From positions 29,695,464 through 29,759,463 of the forward strand of contig OZ024929.1 in assembly GCA_964017235.1 (NCBI GenBank): DNA of 64,000 bases, in the 5' to 3' direction. Origin of the DNA: Sabellastarte sp. h YS-2021. Its lineage: Eukaryota > Annelida > Polychaeta > Sabellida > Sabellidae. Positions 54,931-64,000 of this stretch are shown piece by piece (position 1 is the stretch's first letter; every line of letters begins with the position of its first letter). The notes under the pieces are model-generated. The model worked only from the letters and a program-made list of their open reading frames with translations. It searched no databases and was not told the DNA's origin. Both the position numbers and the translations under genes were made by a program.

Positions 54931-55094
54931 GCTGAAACAGTTAACCATACTAACCAATTATTAGGTAACCAAAGCACTAGTCGACACCAGTATCTTGAAC
55001 TGGTTAACTGGTTTCCACCTTAAGTCATTATCTGATTGGTCTATGGTTAATGAAAGCGACTACCCGGCTAGAAAATATTGCTAATCGTTTCAGC
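54931..55094. mobile_element. Short MITE with GCTGAAAC ends
   Basis: GCTGAAACAGTTAAC (54931-54945) and GCTAATCGTTTCAGC (55080-55094) are inverted copies at 12 of 15 positions. Flanks AGGGTATA (54921) and GGGGTATA (55101) may be a target duplication if the right end extends to ATTACC. A relative of the right end occurs at 18811. Confidence 0.55.
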
Positions 55095-56060
55095 ATTACC
55101 GGGGTATATGCAGAGTCATCTGCCATTTTTTGCCAAAAATCGTTTTCCTGCCATTTTTGTCCGTCTTCTGGAAGTTTTAGTAAAACGCAATAACTCATTT
55201 ATCCCAGAAGAGTGATTTCAACAAAAGTTTTGATCTGCAGGATATACGCAGTCATCTGCCACATTTTGTCAGAAATTGTTTTCGTGTCATTTTTGGTGGC
55301 CATCTTGAATTTCTGTTTAAAGCTCATGCATTTATCTTTGAAACGGTGCGAAATAGAGCGATTTCCAAGAAGTTTTTGACTCGCAGGATATATGCAGCCA
55401 TCTGCTACTTTTTGACAGAAATCGCTTTTCCGCCATTTTTGATGGCTATCTTGAATTTCTGCCTAAAGCGCAAATCGCAGGGTATATACATGGTCATCTT
55501 CTACTTTTTGCTAGAAATCATTTTTCTGCCATATTTGGCAGCCACCTTGAAGTGTAAAATGCAAAAGCACATTTATCTTGGAAACGGTGCGACATAGAGC
55601 ATATAGACCCCCATATTTGTTTATGTTTCGGGACACTACTAAACCTCGCGAAAGAGTTGGAAGGTCTCCCTCAGGAAAGCATCTCATGCCCTGATATTTC
55701 AATATTGATTGATACAGAAGGAAAAAATATGGTTTGATATCAATATACATATTTTTATTTGATACCAACACAAGTTGTCGTGTGGCACTTTTTGCCAAGA
55801 ATCGTTTTCCCACCATTTTTGGTGGCCATGTTGAATTTTTTCATAAAATTGAAAAATGCATTTGTCTTAGAAAAGGTGCATGACAGAGCAATTTCGATGA
55901 AATTTTTTACCTTCAGGGTATGCACAGTCATGTGCCACTTTTTTCCAAAAATCATTTTTCCTGCATTTTTGGTGGCCATCTTGAATTTGTCTGTAAAACA
56001 TAAAACCCCATTTAAGTCGAGAACGATGCTAGATAAAGCAATTTTGATGATATTTTTGCC
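55095..56060. repeat. Diverged 169-bp-type units
   Basis: Repeats of GTCATCTGCCACTTTTTGCC, GGTGGCCATCTTGAATTTC and GAAACGGTGCGAAATAGAGC. They are interrupted at about 55595-55790 by unassigned DNA (CATATAGACCCCCATATTTG to TTTGATACCAACACAAG). The overlapping frames of 150 codons at 55755-56229 on both strands come from these units. Confidence 0.6.
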
Positions 56061-56304
56061 AGCTGAGGTAGTGGTTAAATTGTTTGGCTGTATCAATATC
56101 GATATTGAACGTAAAAATATTTCAATATTGGGAGAATTCGGGGGATTGATATTGTCTACCAAATTGTCCGAATCCGGGAAGCCAAAAATTTTTTGTTCTA
56201 GTCTATCCCCAACCACTCACAGGAAGTGAAATTTATCAAAACAAAACATTGCAATTTTCATCAAAAAGTTTACAGTTTTACTTAAAATGACGATATTGAA
56301 ATAC
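56061..56304. other. Unassigned DNA with ATATTGAA repeats
   Basis: TCAATATCGATATTGAA and similar words (ATTTCAATATTGG) recur here and at 55700-55750, suggesting an old, decayed inverted-repeat element. I cannot define ends. Confidence 0.35.
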
Positions 56305-56694
56305 TAGGGGTGTTGCGGTAGTACCGGTATCGTCGGTATGGTAAATAAATTATTGCAAACCGCCATAAAGTTCAGCTACCAGTGTTCCGCTTATACTTCA
56401 ATATAAAGTAACTTTACTAACCTTACATACAAAATAAATGTCATAATCCACTTTGATTTGCTTTTTACTCTACAATGACTGATAATTCATAGCTACCAGG
56501 TTACCCATGAAGTATTTCGTTGTTTAGCCAATCAGAATTGAAGACACATCTGTGTCATGTTAGAATTCCGGTTTTACAGTATGACAAACTATTAAGTTCT
56601 CATGTTTATTAAATAAGAGACGGTTAACTGGTAACCGGCCGAGAAGTACAAGACGTGAAACCGGAAAGAAAAAATCGCTACCGCAACACCCCAA
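56305..56694. mobile_element. hAT-type MITE, GGGGTGTTGCGGTAG ends
   Basis: TAGGGGTGTTGCGGTAG at the left and CTACCGCAACACCCCAA at the right are inverted copies over 15-16 bases. Flanks TGAAATAC (56297-56304) and TGACATAC (56695-56702) differ at one of 8 positions. It is 390 bp long and carries CCGGTA/TACCGG words near both ends. Confidence 0.75.
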
Positions 56695-57217
56695 TGACAT
56701 ACGTCTTTAGATCTTGATATCGGCAACCCAGTCCCAAAGCAATAAATATCAGCAATATCGATAAAAAATGTACCCACTACTCGCAGGGTATACGTAGTGT
56801 TATCTGGCACTTTTTACTGAAAAATGTTTGCCTGTCATTTTTGGTGGCCTTGAATTCCGTAAAATGCAAAGCACAGTCATCTGGCACTTTTTTTTTTTTT
56901 TTGAAAAAACAAAACAAAATAGTTTCCTGTCTTTTTTTTCTGGTATGTTGAATTTTTGTATAAATGGAAAAACAAACAGACCATTAGATACTCATTGAGA
57001 CGCACAGCAAAAATAATTTCTTCTTCTCTTCTGAAGCATTACTCTAGTTTAAATCTACACTTGACATACATGTACATTAATGTGGCCTTCACATTTTTCC
57101 GTTTGGGTGCGTAAGTAGAACAGCATTAAGAAACCTGGTGTCTTTGTATATTTTTCTCTAAATGTAGTGCAGCTTTGTAAATGTATAGTATATGTAGGGT
57201 CTTTGCGATTATTATCA
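56695..57217. other. Decayed 169-bp-type units, then unassigned DNA
   Basis: CGCAGGGTATACGTAGTG, ATCTGGCACTTTTTACTG and TTTTTGGTGGCCTTGAATTC at 56780-56890 are remnants of the repeat. The rest is AT-rich with a T-run at 56889. Confidence 0.4.
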
Positions 57218-58260
57218 CCGGGGGGTGGATATATTATTTTTGCTTTTTCCGGCGTCCGGCGTCACACATCGTTTCCGTTCATTTTAAGGAAAAGTATTAG
57301 AGCTATCTTCACCAAATTTGGTGTGCAGGATTATTGGGTCAGTGTCTTGCTTGGGATTGCTTTCAGCTGTTGTAGCTCTTTGGCTTACTGAGTAATACCT
57401 AAGTATAGCTATTTTCAGTACCTATTGGTTTCCGTGCATTTAAGGGAAAATGATTCAAGATATTTTACTAAAATTAGGAATACAAGATTATTATGTCTAT
57501 ATGTCACTTGGTATTGCATTTGGGACTGATAGCTCGTTAAGTTAGTGAGTAATAGCCATTTAGGTACTTTATTGTCTATTTTCAATACTACTTTTGAGTA
57601 ATTTGCTTATATCTCAGAAACCGTAACAGAAAGAGCGATTTTGAGCAAATTTTCGACCCAAAGGGTAATAGAAGATTATTCTGGTAAAAAGGAAAAATAA
57701 AAATTTTCGGAACTTTAGCTGTGAAGCTAACTGAGTTATAGCTAATTAGCTATTTTTAGTACCTCTTTGGTTTCCATGCATTTAAAGGAAAATCATTCAA
57801 GATATTCTAACCTAATTTGGTATGGAACATTATTGGGTTAATAGTTTGCTTAGTATTGCTTTTCTGAGTCATTGCTGTATAGCTAAGTGAGTAATAGCCA
57901 TTTAGCTACTTAATTAGCAGTTTTGAGTGAGTAGCTTTTTTATTTTAAGCATTTTAAAGGAAAAGTATTTCACCTATGTAGACAAAATATGGGATGGAGG
58001 ATTATTGGATCAGTAGCTTGCTTGGGGATTGCTTTTGGTGATAATACCTTTATAGCTAACTGAGTAATATCTATTGTGCTATATAGCTGTTATGCTATTT
58101 TGAGTTGACTTTTTTTCTTGACATTTTAATGAAACAATGTTTTCTATCTTCACAAAAATTTATTTGCTTTTGGTGAAGATAGGTCTATAGCTAACTGAGT
58201 AATAGCTACTTAGCTACTTTTGTGTACTTCTTTTGTTCCGGGCATTTTAAGGAAAAATAT
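57218..58260. repeat. Degenerate array with a tentative element start (HLE-8)
   Basis: ATCACCGGGGGGTGGATATA followed by CCGGCGTCCGGCGTC looks like another hairpin plus CG-rich start. Five units of roughly 190-210 bp follow with AGGAAAAGTATTAGAGC, ACCAAATTTGGTGTGCAGGA, TTATTGGGTCAGT, TGTAGCTCTTTGGC and CTGAGTAATA. The phrases parallel those of the 155-bp unit. Confidence 0.55.
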
Positions 58261-58286
58261 TTGACATATCTTTACCAAATTTAGTA

Positions 58287-59010
58287 TGAGCATTGTGAGA
58301 TAGAGCGATTTCGTCGAAATTTTTGACCCACAGTGTATCTGAGAAATGTACTCTTGGCAATTTTTAAAAAATTTTCCCCTCCCCAAAAATGGCGGCCATT
58401 TTGAATTTTCGAATTTTTGCCAAAAATGGCAAAACACAAATTTGCTTCTATCTCCTTAACCGTGCGAGACAGAGCAATTTCGTTGAAATTTTCGACCCAC
58501 AGGGTATCTGAGAAATGTACTCTTGGTAATTTTCAAAAAATTTTCCCCTCCCCAAAAATGGCGGCCATTTTGAATTTTCGAATTTTTGCCAAAAATGGCA
58601 AAACACAAATTTGCTTCTATCTCCTTAACCGTGCGAGATAGAGCGATTTCGTCGAAATTTTCGACCCACAGGGTATCTGAGAAATGTACTCTTGGCAATT
58701 TTCAAAAAATTTTCCCCTCCCCAAACATGGCGGCCATTTTGAATTTTCGAATTTTTGCCAAAAATGGCAAAACACAAATTTGCTTCTATCTCCTTAACCG
58801 TGTGAGATAGAGCGATTTCGTCAAAATTTTCGACCCACAGGGTATCTGAGCTATGTACTCTCGGCAATTTTCAAAAAAATTTCCTCTTCCCCAAAATGGC
58901 GGCCATTTTGAATTTTCGAATTTTTGCCGAAAAAAGGAAAAACAGAAATTTGCTTCTATCTCCTTAACCGTGCAAGATAGAGCGATTTCGTCAAAATTTT
59001 CGACCCAACC
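58287..59010. repeat. 169-bp tandem array, second locus, about 4 units
   Basis: GAGATAGAGCG recurs at 58297, 58466 and 58635, exactly 169 bp apart. Each unit has AAAATGGCGGCCATTTTGAA and CTATCTCCTTAACCGTGCG. Units are more alike within this locus than to the 48300 locus, so each array has been homogenised on its own. Confidence 0.9.
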
Positions 59011-59769
59011 AATGCAAAAAGGCATTAAGCTGAAATAATTTACATGTATACCAATAAATATTTAAGCATCATTGATATATTTTACAAATGAAACAGGGTC
59101 TTGTAAGACTACTATACAATTTTTACAAAAGGTTCATGGGGTGGACATTACACATGATAATGTGTGTTCTTCTATGCTATCCTGTTTCTATTCATATGTC
59201 GCAGCTACTATCAACAGGGCGTCCTATTTCTAGTATTAAACTTCCCAATTCCCATGAGCTATGCATTTGGGAACCCTTTGTAAAGCCATCTTAAACTTTA
59301 CCATTGACAAAGTCATCTTATTGATCCTACAGTCAATCTTAAACTTATCTTGACATTTGCAAAGCACTCTTTTCTATCATAAATTGATCCTTACAGTTCA
59401 TAAACCATTCGGATGGATAAAAAAACTATTTGAAAGTTTTTCTGAAGATTTCTTGAACCAAATACATTGTTATTTGGAAAGATATCAGGAAAAGTATTGG
59501 AACTTTACCTGAACATACTCATGGATCATGAATGGTTTATTTTTTCCAATTAGGGAGTCGGTTTACAATTGGATTGCCATAGTGGAGCAGTCCCATGAAA
59601 AATACAAGTTTTCAAAGAGAAAATCTTCCTGGGTAAATCTACATTTTATGATCTAAAACTGCATGGATTTATGATATAATTGTAAAATCTGAATTAGTAT
59701 TTTTGTCAAGGTTGTACGTTGAGCTAGTGTAGATCTTACTTTAAACCCTAACTTGTTATATTGATACAG
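59011..59769 (+). other. Probable 3' part of the intron before the GT8 exon
   Basis: No repeat array and no exon. The last bases, CCCTAACTTGTTATATTGATACAG, include a plausible branch (CTAAC) and a pyrimidine-poor acceptor with AG at 59768-59769. Upstream exons of the gene were not found in this window; the intron may span many of the repeats or the exons may lie beyond it. Confidence 0.5.
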
Positions 59770-60325
59770 GTACCTGCACCATGGCTTTGAGTACACTTAT
59801 GGAGACTATGGTTTGAATGGAGGTGTTCTGTTGATGGACCTCACCAAGATGGTGAACATTGGCTTTATAGATGAATACTTCAAGGCCTTTGACAGAAAAT
59901 ATAAGAAGAATTATAACCGGGATGACCAGGACATGTTGAACGTCTACTTCAGCCGCCACCCTGACAGAATGCTCAATCTGTCTTGTAGTTTCAATGTACG
60001 GCATTCCATGGATAGCTGTGGGACCTCGCCACACCGATGCTATGAGGCAGAACAGGAAGGGGTTAAGTTTCTACACGCCTGTGTAGAGGCTGTGTTTACA
60101 AATAGTGCATATACGCCAATTTACAGGTGTATGCAAGCCATCGATTTCATAGATATGCCCAAGTCCTTTGAGTGCCTGGGCTCTGGAGTGAGGGCGTTTC
60201 TTGAAAAGAGGCTGCCCAAGTGTCCAACACACAAAGGGTTCATGAATTCCTTTAAAACCAGTCTCCAGAATGCTGTGGATGTGTTCAACAGAAGGAACAA
60301 TAAGAATTTCATGGTGAACTTCTAG
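59770..60325 (+). CDS. GT8 glycosyltransferase, GXYLT-like, last coding exon
   Basis: The exon encodes 184 residues to a TAG stop, preceded by one base that completes a split codon (phase 2 intron). GT8-type signals are the strand-helix motif NGGVLLMDLTKM at residues 16-27 and DDQDMLN at 51-57, followed by HPDRMLNLSC and a late EQEGVKFLH at 95-102. The order and spacing are those of the C-terminal half of glucoside xylosyltransferases, Golgi type II membrane enzymes that add xylose to O-glucose on EGF repeats such as those of Notch. The N-terminal half with the membrane anchor and the DxD metal site must lie on upstream exons. The usual HG that follows the last hydrophobic strand reads HAC here, so activity or substrate may differ. 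GT8 membership is strong, exact substrate inferred. Confidence 0.85.
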
Positions 60326-60945
60326 AAGCAAATTTTGTGATAAGAATCTAGACAAATAGTAAAAGTGACCACACATCTACAAAATATATATGTTTGAAAG
60401 TAATGTCACAAACAGGTCACTGTAAATCAAAACATAATAGGCATCACTTGGAATAGTACAAAATCATATTTGGTGTTCATCTTCCTTAGACCTTAGATGT
60501 GGGAAAAATTTGTCATTTCTGAAAATGTGACCTTTTTTCAGTTTTTTCCTTTCCTGTATAAAGTGCTTTTGACGTTTTTTTTGAAGAAAGTATTGAAGGT
60601 TATCTAACCCAATTTGGTGTACATATATTGACTGTATAGAATTCTTGCCACTTTTTATATTTTGTTAATATTTTTTCTGATGAATTGGTCACCTGTAAAA
60701 TTTAGATGTGTTATTTGCCTTTCATTATTGAAGGAAGCCACACCATTATAAATGCTTGGAAAGGGATTAAGTCACTGAAAGACAATGATGAAATCCATTT
60801 AGGGGCCAACTGCTCTTTTCAGTATGTCTTTCTTTTGATCTTTGATTAAATAGCCAATATTCACATAAAGCAATGTATTGTATGTGCTAGAAAATGAATA
60901 AGCATAAATCCTTAAATGTAATAAAATAAAGAAAGCACTAACTGG
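60326..60945 (+). other. 3' untranslated region of the GT8 gene
   Basis: Low-copy AT-rich sequence directly after the stop, free of the repeats found elsewhere. It contains AATAAA signals at 60920 and 60924. The end near 60945 is an estimate, as later signals could be used. Confidence 0.5.
60920..60929 (+). promoter_or_regulatory. Overlapping AATAAA polyadenylation signals
   Basis: AATAAAATAAA gives two overlapping AATAAA hexamers about 595 bp after the stop codon. Confidence 0.5.
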
Positions 60946-61737
60946 AAATCTCTGGTACACTGATTATGTTAAGTTAGGTTAACAACAGATTTTTCAAGAA
61001 TGCATGCAGATTTGTTAAGGTGTAAAATCATTTGTTTTAAATGATAGCTACAATTTTAATTGATACAGTATGCTTTGTATAGTTAATATAGGTTAAAATT
61101 TTGAAAATCTGGTTGTCAAACTTTCTAGTTATTTCCATTAAGTACTCTCTTTTTTTTCTATTAATCATTATATAAAACGATGAAAACTTAATTGATCTTT
61201 AATCCTTTATAGGGATTTCATAGTTCTTTAGTAACTGTGGGTTTGAAAGTAATATTAGCTTAAATGAAATATCTGCAGAAAGCTCATAGTTAAAGTTGGT
61301 AAACTCAGACATTTAAAAGTCTGTTGCTATTTTGTCAACATATGGTGTATCAGTTTTACTGTAAAATGGAGTATGTGTTGTATGTTATAATTGTAGTCCC
61401 AACAAAGCAACATATGCCACTATTTAACACATTTGAAACTCCATCCAGTGAACTTGTGAAATAATTAAGGCCGTCACCAGGTGGTCAGTATTCGCCATGT
61501 GGGTGGATTCAGGGAGATCTTAGTGCTTTCTGAACCACTTCGATAGTTATTATATTATATTGTCGCCCACTAGGTCACATTTGGGTAGCTCAGCTCCCGG
61601 GGTGAATTTTTACCACTCGGCATAGTGCTAGAAAAGCACAGATCATTAAAACCAGTAAATACGTGAACTTACTGAAATTTTAGGAAATACGCATATATGC
61701 TGACCAAGCCAGTAAATACCTGTATTTTGTGTATTTT
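60946..61737. other. No feature recognised
   Basis: AT-rich, apparently low-copy DNA. No exon or terminal repeat found. Confidence 0.4.
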
Positions 61738-62600
61738 TATCTCCCGCCGGCCGATAGGCCCGGTATGGGAGATTATAAAATGCTAGAGCTGAAAGGGATA
61801 TTCGCATTATTCGTTCTCCGGTCTGTATTTTCCGGATTCGACTTTCATAAGCAAACAAATATTTGGTATGGATATGGAAATTAGGCTTGGTATATGTAAA
61901 TATTGCAAATAACACTCACTTTTTCTAATGTTTTACTAAATAATAGAGCAAAAAGTGAACTTACTTGTTTTTCTTCCTGTTGTTGACTGAAAACTTAAAT
62001 GTCCGAGATTTTACCTAAATTTTGGAATGCACTAAAACTATAAAACGAATTTCCGGAAAATATCGGAAAATACGTAACGAATATTCAACCACAATTTTGA
62101 TCTCCTCTTTCAGCTCTATAAAATGCCCTCTGTCTGTGCGTCCATTCATCACGTTTTAACAAAAGCCTTTCTATCTCTTTAAATATTATAGCTAGAGCTT
62201 CCAAATTTGCAGGATAAATTCATCATTGGAAAAACTTGTCTGGGAATCTTTTTCGGCTGATTCGGAAAAACAAGATGGCCGCCACGGGTGTTAACAAGAT
62301 GGCTGCCATGGTTTTTTTTCAGATGTTCTGCCATGGGTTTTTTTTCGTTGATTTAGATGGCTGCCATAAGTATGTAGTTGCACTTTTATATAGCCTAAAA
62401 ATAGCCTGCTTGGTATTGATTTTGGGCCTATTTTGAAAAACAACATGGCCGCCAGAGCCTTGCCAAATCTCTGCAAATAGCAGAATGTAAGGCCTAAAGG
62501 TCTGTCTAAAGAAATGTGTTGCAGGTATCCTCACCAGTTTCTCCTTGGCCTTTTCAATGTTTTATGACCTTATTGCTTATGTCTTTTCATTTGGTGCTGT
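61738..62600 (+). mobile_element. HLE-7 5' part, split by a hAT MITE
   Basis: TCTCCCGCCGGCCGATAGGC with CCGGTATGGGAGA forms the 5' hairpin, followed by TTATAAAATGC. After the MITE the text continues CCTCTGTCTGTGCGTCC, CTTTCTATCTCTTTAAATAT, GAGCTTCCAAATTTGCAGG and ACAAGATGGCCGCCACGGG. The last two phrases are shared with HLE-2, so the interior is mixed. Confidence 0.6.
61784..62118. mobile_element. hAT-type MITE, TAGAGCTGAAAG ends, 8-bp TSD
   Basis: TAGAGCTGAAAG at the left and CTTTCAGCTCTA at the right are perfect inverted copies. TAAAATGC flanks both sides (61776-61783 and 62119-62126). It is 335 bp long. CGAATATTC-type words and TTTCCGGA/TCCGGAAA occur in both halves. Confidence 0.9.
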
Positions 62601-64000
62601 TTTTTCAGACCTAGGTCCATAGCTAAGTGAGTAATAGCAATGGTGGCTACTTTCAGTAAAGTGCTCATAACTCCAAAACGACTGCATTTAGAGCATTTCT
62701 GTAAAATATGTTGTTCAGCTACTTTCTCCATGCCTACAAGATGGTACCAATTTTAGGGGTCTATCTTGATAGCTAAGTGAGTAATAGCTAATTTCTGTTT
62801 TTAACAATGACCAAAATGAGTAAGTTGCTTTTATCTTTGTAACTGTTACTTACAGTATTGGTCTCAAATATGTTGTTAAACAACTCCTTCATGTACTATA
62901 TCATGGTGAGATTTCCAAGATGTAGCACCATAGCTAGCTGAGTAATAGCTACACTAAGTTTAACATTTGACCATTCAGCAAGTCACTTATAACTCAAAAA
63001 CTATTGAATATAGAGGATTTTTGTCAAATATGTTGTTTATCTACTTTTTGATGTACTGTGTCGTGGTGAATTTTCAGAGCTGTAAGTCCATAGCTAACTG
63101 AGTAATAGCTACTTTGAAATTTCTTAATTTCAACATTGAATAAATCACTTAACTGTCTTATACCTCCAAAACTATTGAATTTAGGGAATTATTGTCAAAT
63201 ATGTTAATCAGTTACTTTTTAATGCTCTGTGTTGTGGAAAAGTTTCAGAGCTGTATTTCCATAGCTAACTGAGTAATGGCTACTTTGAATTTCAACAATG
63301 AGCAAATCACTTATAACTCCAAAACTATTAAATTTAGAGAATTATTGTCAAATATGTTAATCAGTTACTTTTTAATGCTCTGTGTTGTGGAAAAGTTTCA
63401 GAGCTGTATTTCCATAGCTAACTGAGTAATGGCTACTTTGAATTTCAACAATGAGTAAATCACTTATAACTCCAAAACTATTAAATTTAGAGAATTATTG
63501 TCAAATATGTTGTTCACTTACTATTTGATGTACTGTGTCATGGGAAATTTTCATGGCAGTATCTCCATAGCTACCTGAGTAATAGCTACTTTGAGGGTTT
63601 CCATTGAGTAAATCACCTTTAACAGCAAAACTGTTGAATTTAGAGGATTTTTGTCAAATATGTTCTTCACCTACTTTTTGATGTACTGTGAAATGGCAAA
63701 TTTTGAGAGCTGTAGGTCCATAGCTAACCGAGTAATAGCTTCTTTCATGGTTCTCCATTGAGTAAATCACTTATAACAGCAAAACTGTTGAATTGAAAGG
63801 ATTTTTCTCAGATATGTTGTTTAGCTACTTTTTATGTACTGTGTAATGGCAAATTTTGAGACCTGTAGGTCCATAGCTAACTGAGTAATAGCTACTTTGA
63901 TTTTTGTGGAAAATGAAAAAGTCTTAATATCTCGAAAACTGTAAGAGATAGAGCGATTTTGAGTGAATTTTTGACCCACAGGGTAGTACATGAGTATACT
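62600..64000. repeat. Diverged array related to the 155-bp unit, runs off the window
   Basis: About eight units of 140-165 bp: TATAACTCCAAAACTATT, AATTTAGAGAATTATTGTCA, AATATGTTGTTCACTTACT, CATAGCTAACTGAGTAATAG and GAGTAAATCAC. One pair is almost identical (63207-63340 and 63363-63500). The last unit changes to TATCTCGAAAACTGTAAGAG, GATAGAGCGATTTTGAG and ACCCACAGGGTAGT, the phrase of the 169-bp family. Confidence 0.8.

Noticed and set aside
55755-56229. Frames of more than 150 codons on both strands
   Set aside because: Overlapping frames on opposite strands in diverged 169-bp-type repeats and neighbouring DNA; composition and low complexity argue against coding.
59088-59294. Additional exon upstream of the GT8 exon
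   Set aside because: The frame has no recognisable GT8 segment and no convincing donor site; it is kept as intron or intergenic DNA.

Overview
This is eukaryotic, AT-rich and almost gene-free DNA dominated by mobile elements and tandem repeats. Several features suggest a marine invertebrate, most likely a bivalve mollusc: many small rolling-circle-type (Helitron/Helentron-like) elements with a tandem-repeat core, hAT MITEs, a DIRS retrotransposon and tRNA-derived SINEs. This placement is an inference. The only host gene I can support is the last coding exon of a GT8 glycosyltransferase of the glucoside xylosyltransferase (GXYLT) type at 59770-60325, with a 3' untranslated region and poly(A) signals after it. 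No other host exon, tRNA gene or rRNA gene was recognised.

Layout. (1) 1-2060: a truncated tandem-repeat element split by a MULE-like MITE. (2) 2327-13840: a stack of transposons inside transposons. A CAGTG-ended element (A) holds a 10.3-kb hAT-type element (B). B holds a 6.7-kb inverted-repeat element (C), which contains a DIRS retrotransposon carrying a SINE, and also an element (E) carrying another hAT element (D). Target-site duplications mark A, B, D and the SINE. (3) 14914-19140: 303-bp repeats of one Helentron-like family, a TA-flanked MITE and degenerate repeats. (4) 19140-29935: Helentron-like elements of three end types inserted into one another, with 146-, 147- and 155-bp arrays and two MITEs. 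(5) 29936-40661: an inverted foldback pair around a 7.9-kb element with about 40 copies of a 155-bp unit, including a 2,479-bp segment present twice almost unchanged. (6) 41019-54700: more such elements and a 4.5-kb array of a 133-bp unit. (7) 54700-59010: diverged 169-bp repeats and MITEs. (8) 59770-60945: the gene exon and 3' UTR. (9) 61738-64000: another Helentron-like 5' end with a hAT MITE, then a diverged array to the window edge.

HLE-1 to HLE-8 are my working labels for Helentron-like element families, defined by their ends: HLE-1 starts ACCCCACAGCC, HLE-2 TGTATCCACTGG, HLE-3 GTCAGTCAGCTG, HLE-4 TGTATCCCCG, HLE-5 AAGCGTCCC, HLE-7 TCTCCCGCCGG, HLE-8 is only a tentative start near 57218, and HLE-6 is unused. 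None carries a recognisable Rep/helicase gene, so all would need proteins from elsewhere. The most striking pattern is that families with different ends share one internal order: a 5' hairpin or subterminal inverted repeat, a short CG-rich simple repeat, an array of units of about 133-169 bp built on a related phrase, then a 3' subterminal repeat, a hairpin and a CTAG or CTTG end. All coordinates and motifs were read by eye; family names rest on motif recognition, not on database searches.
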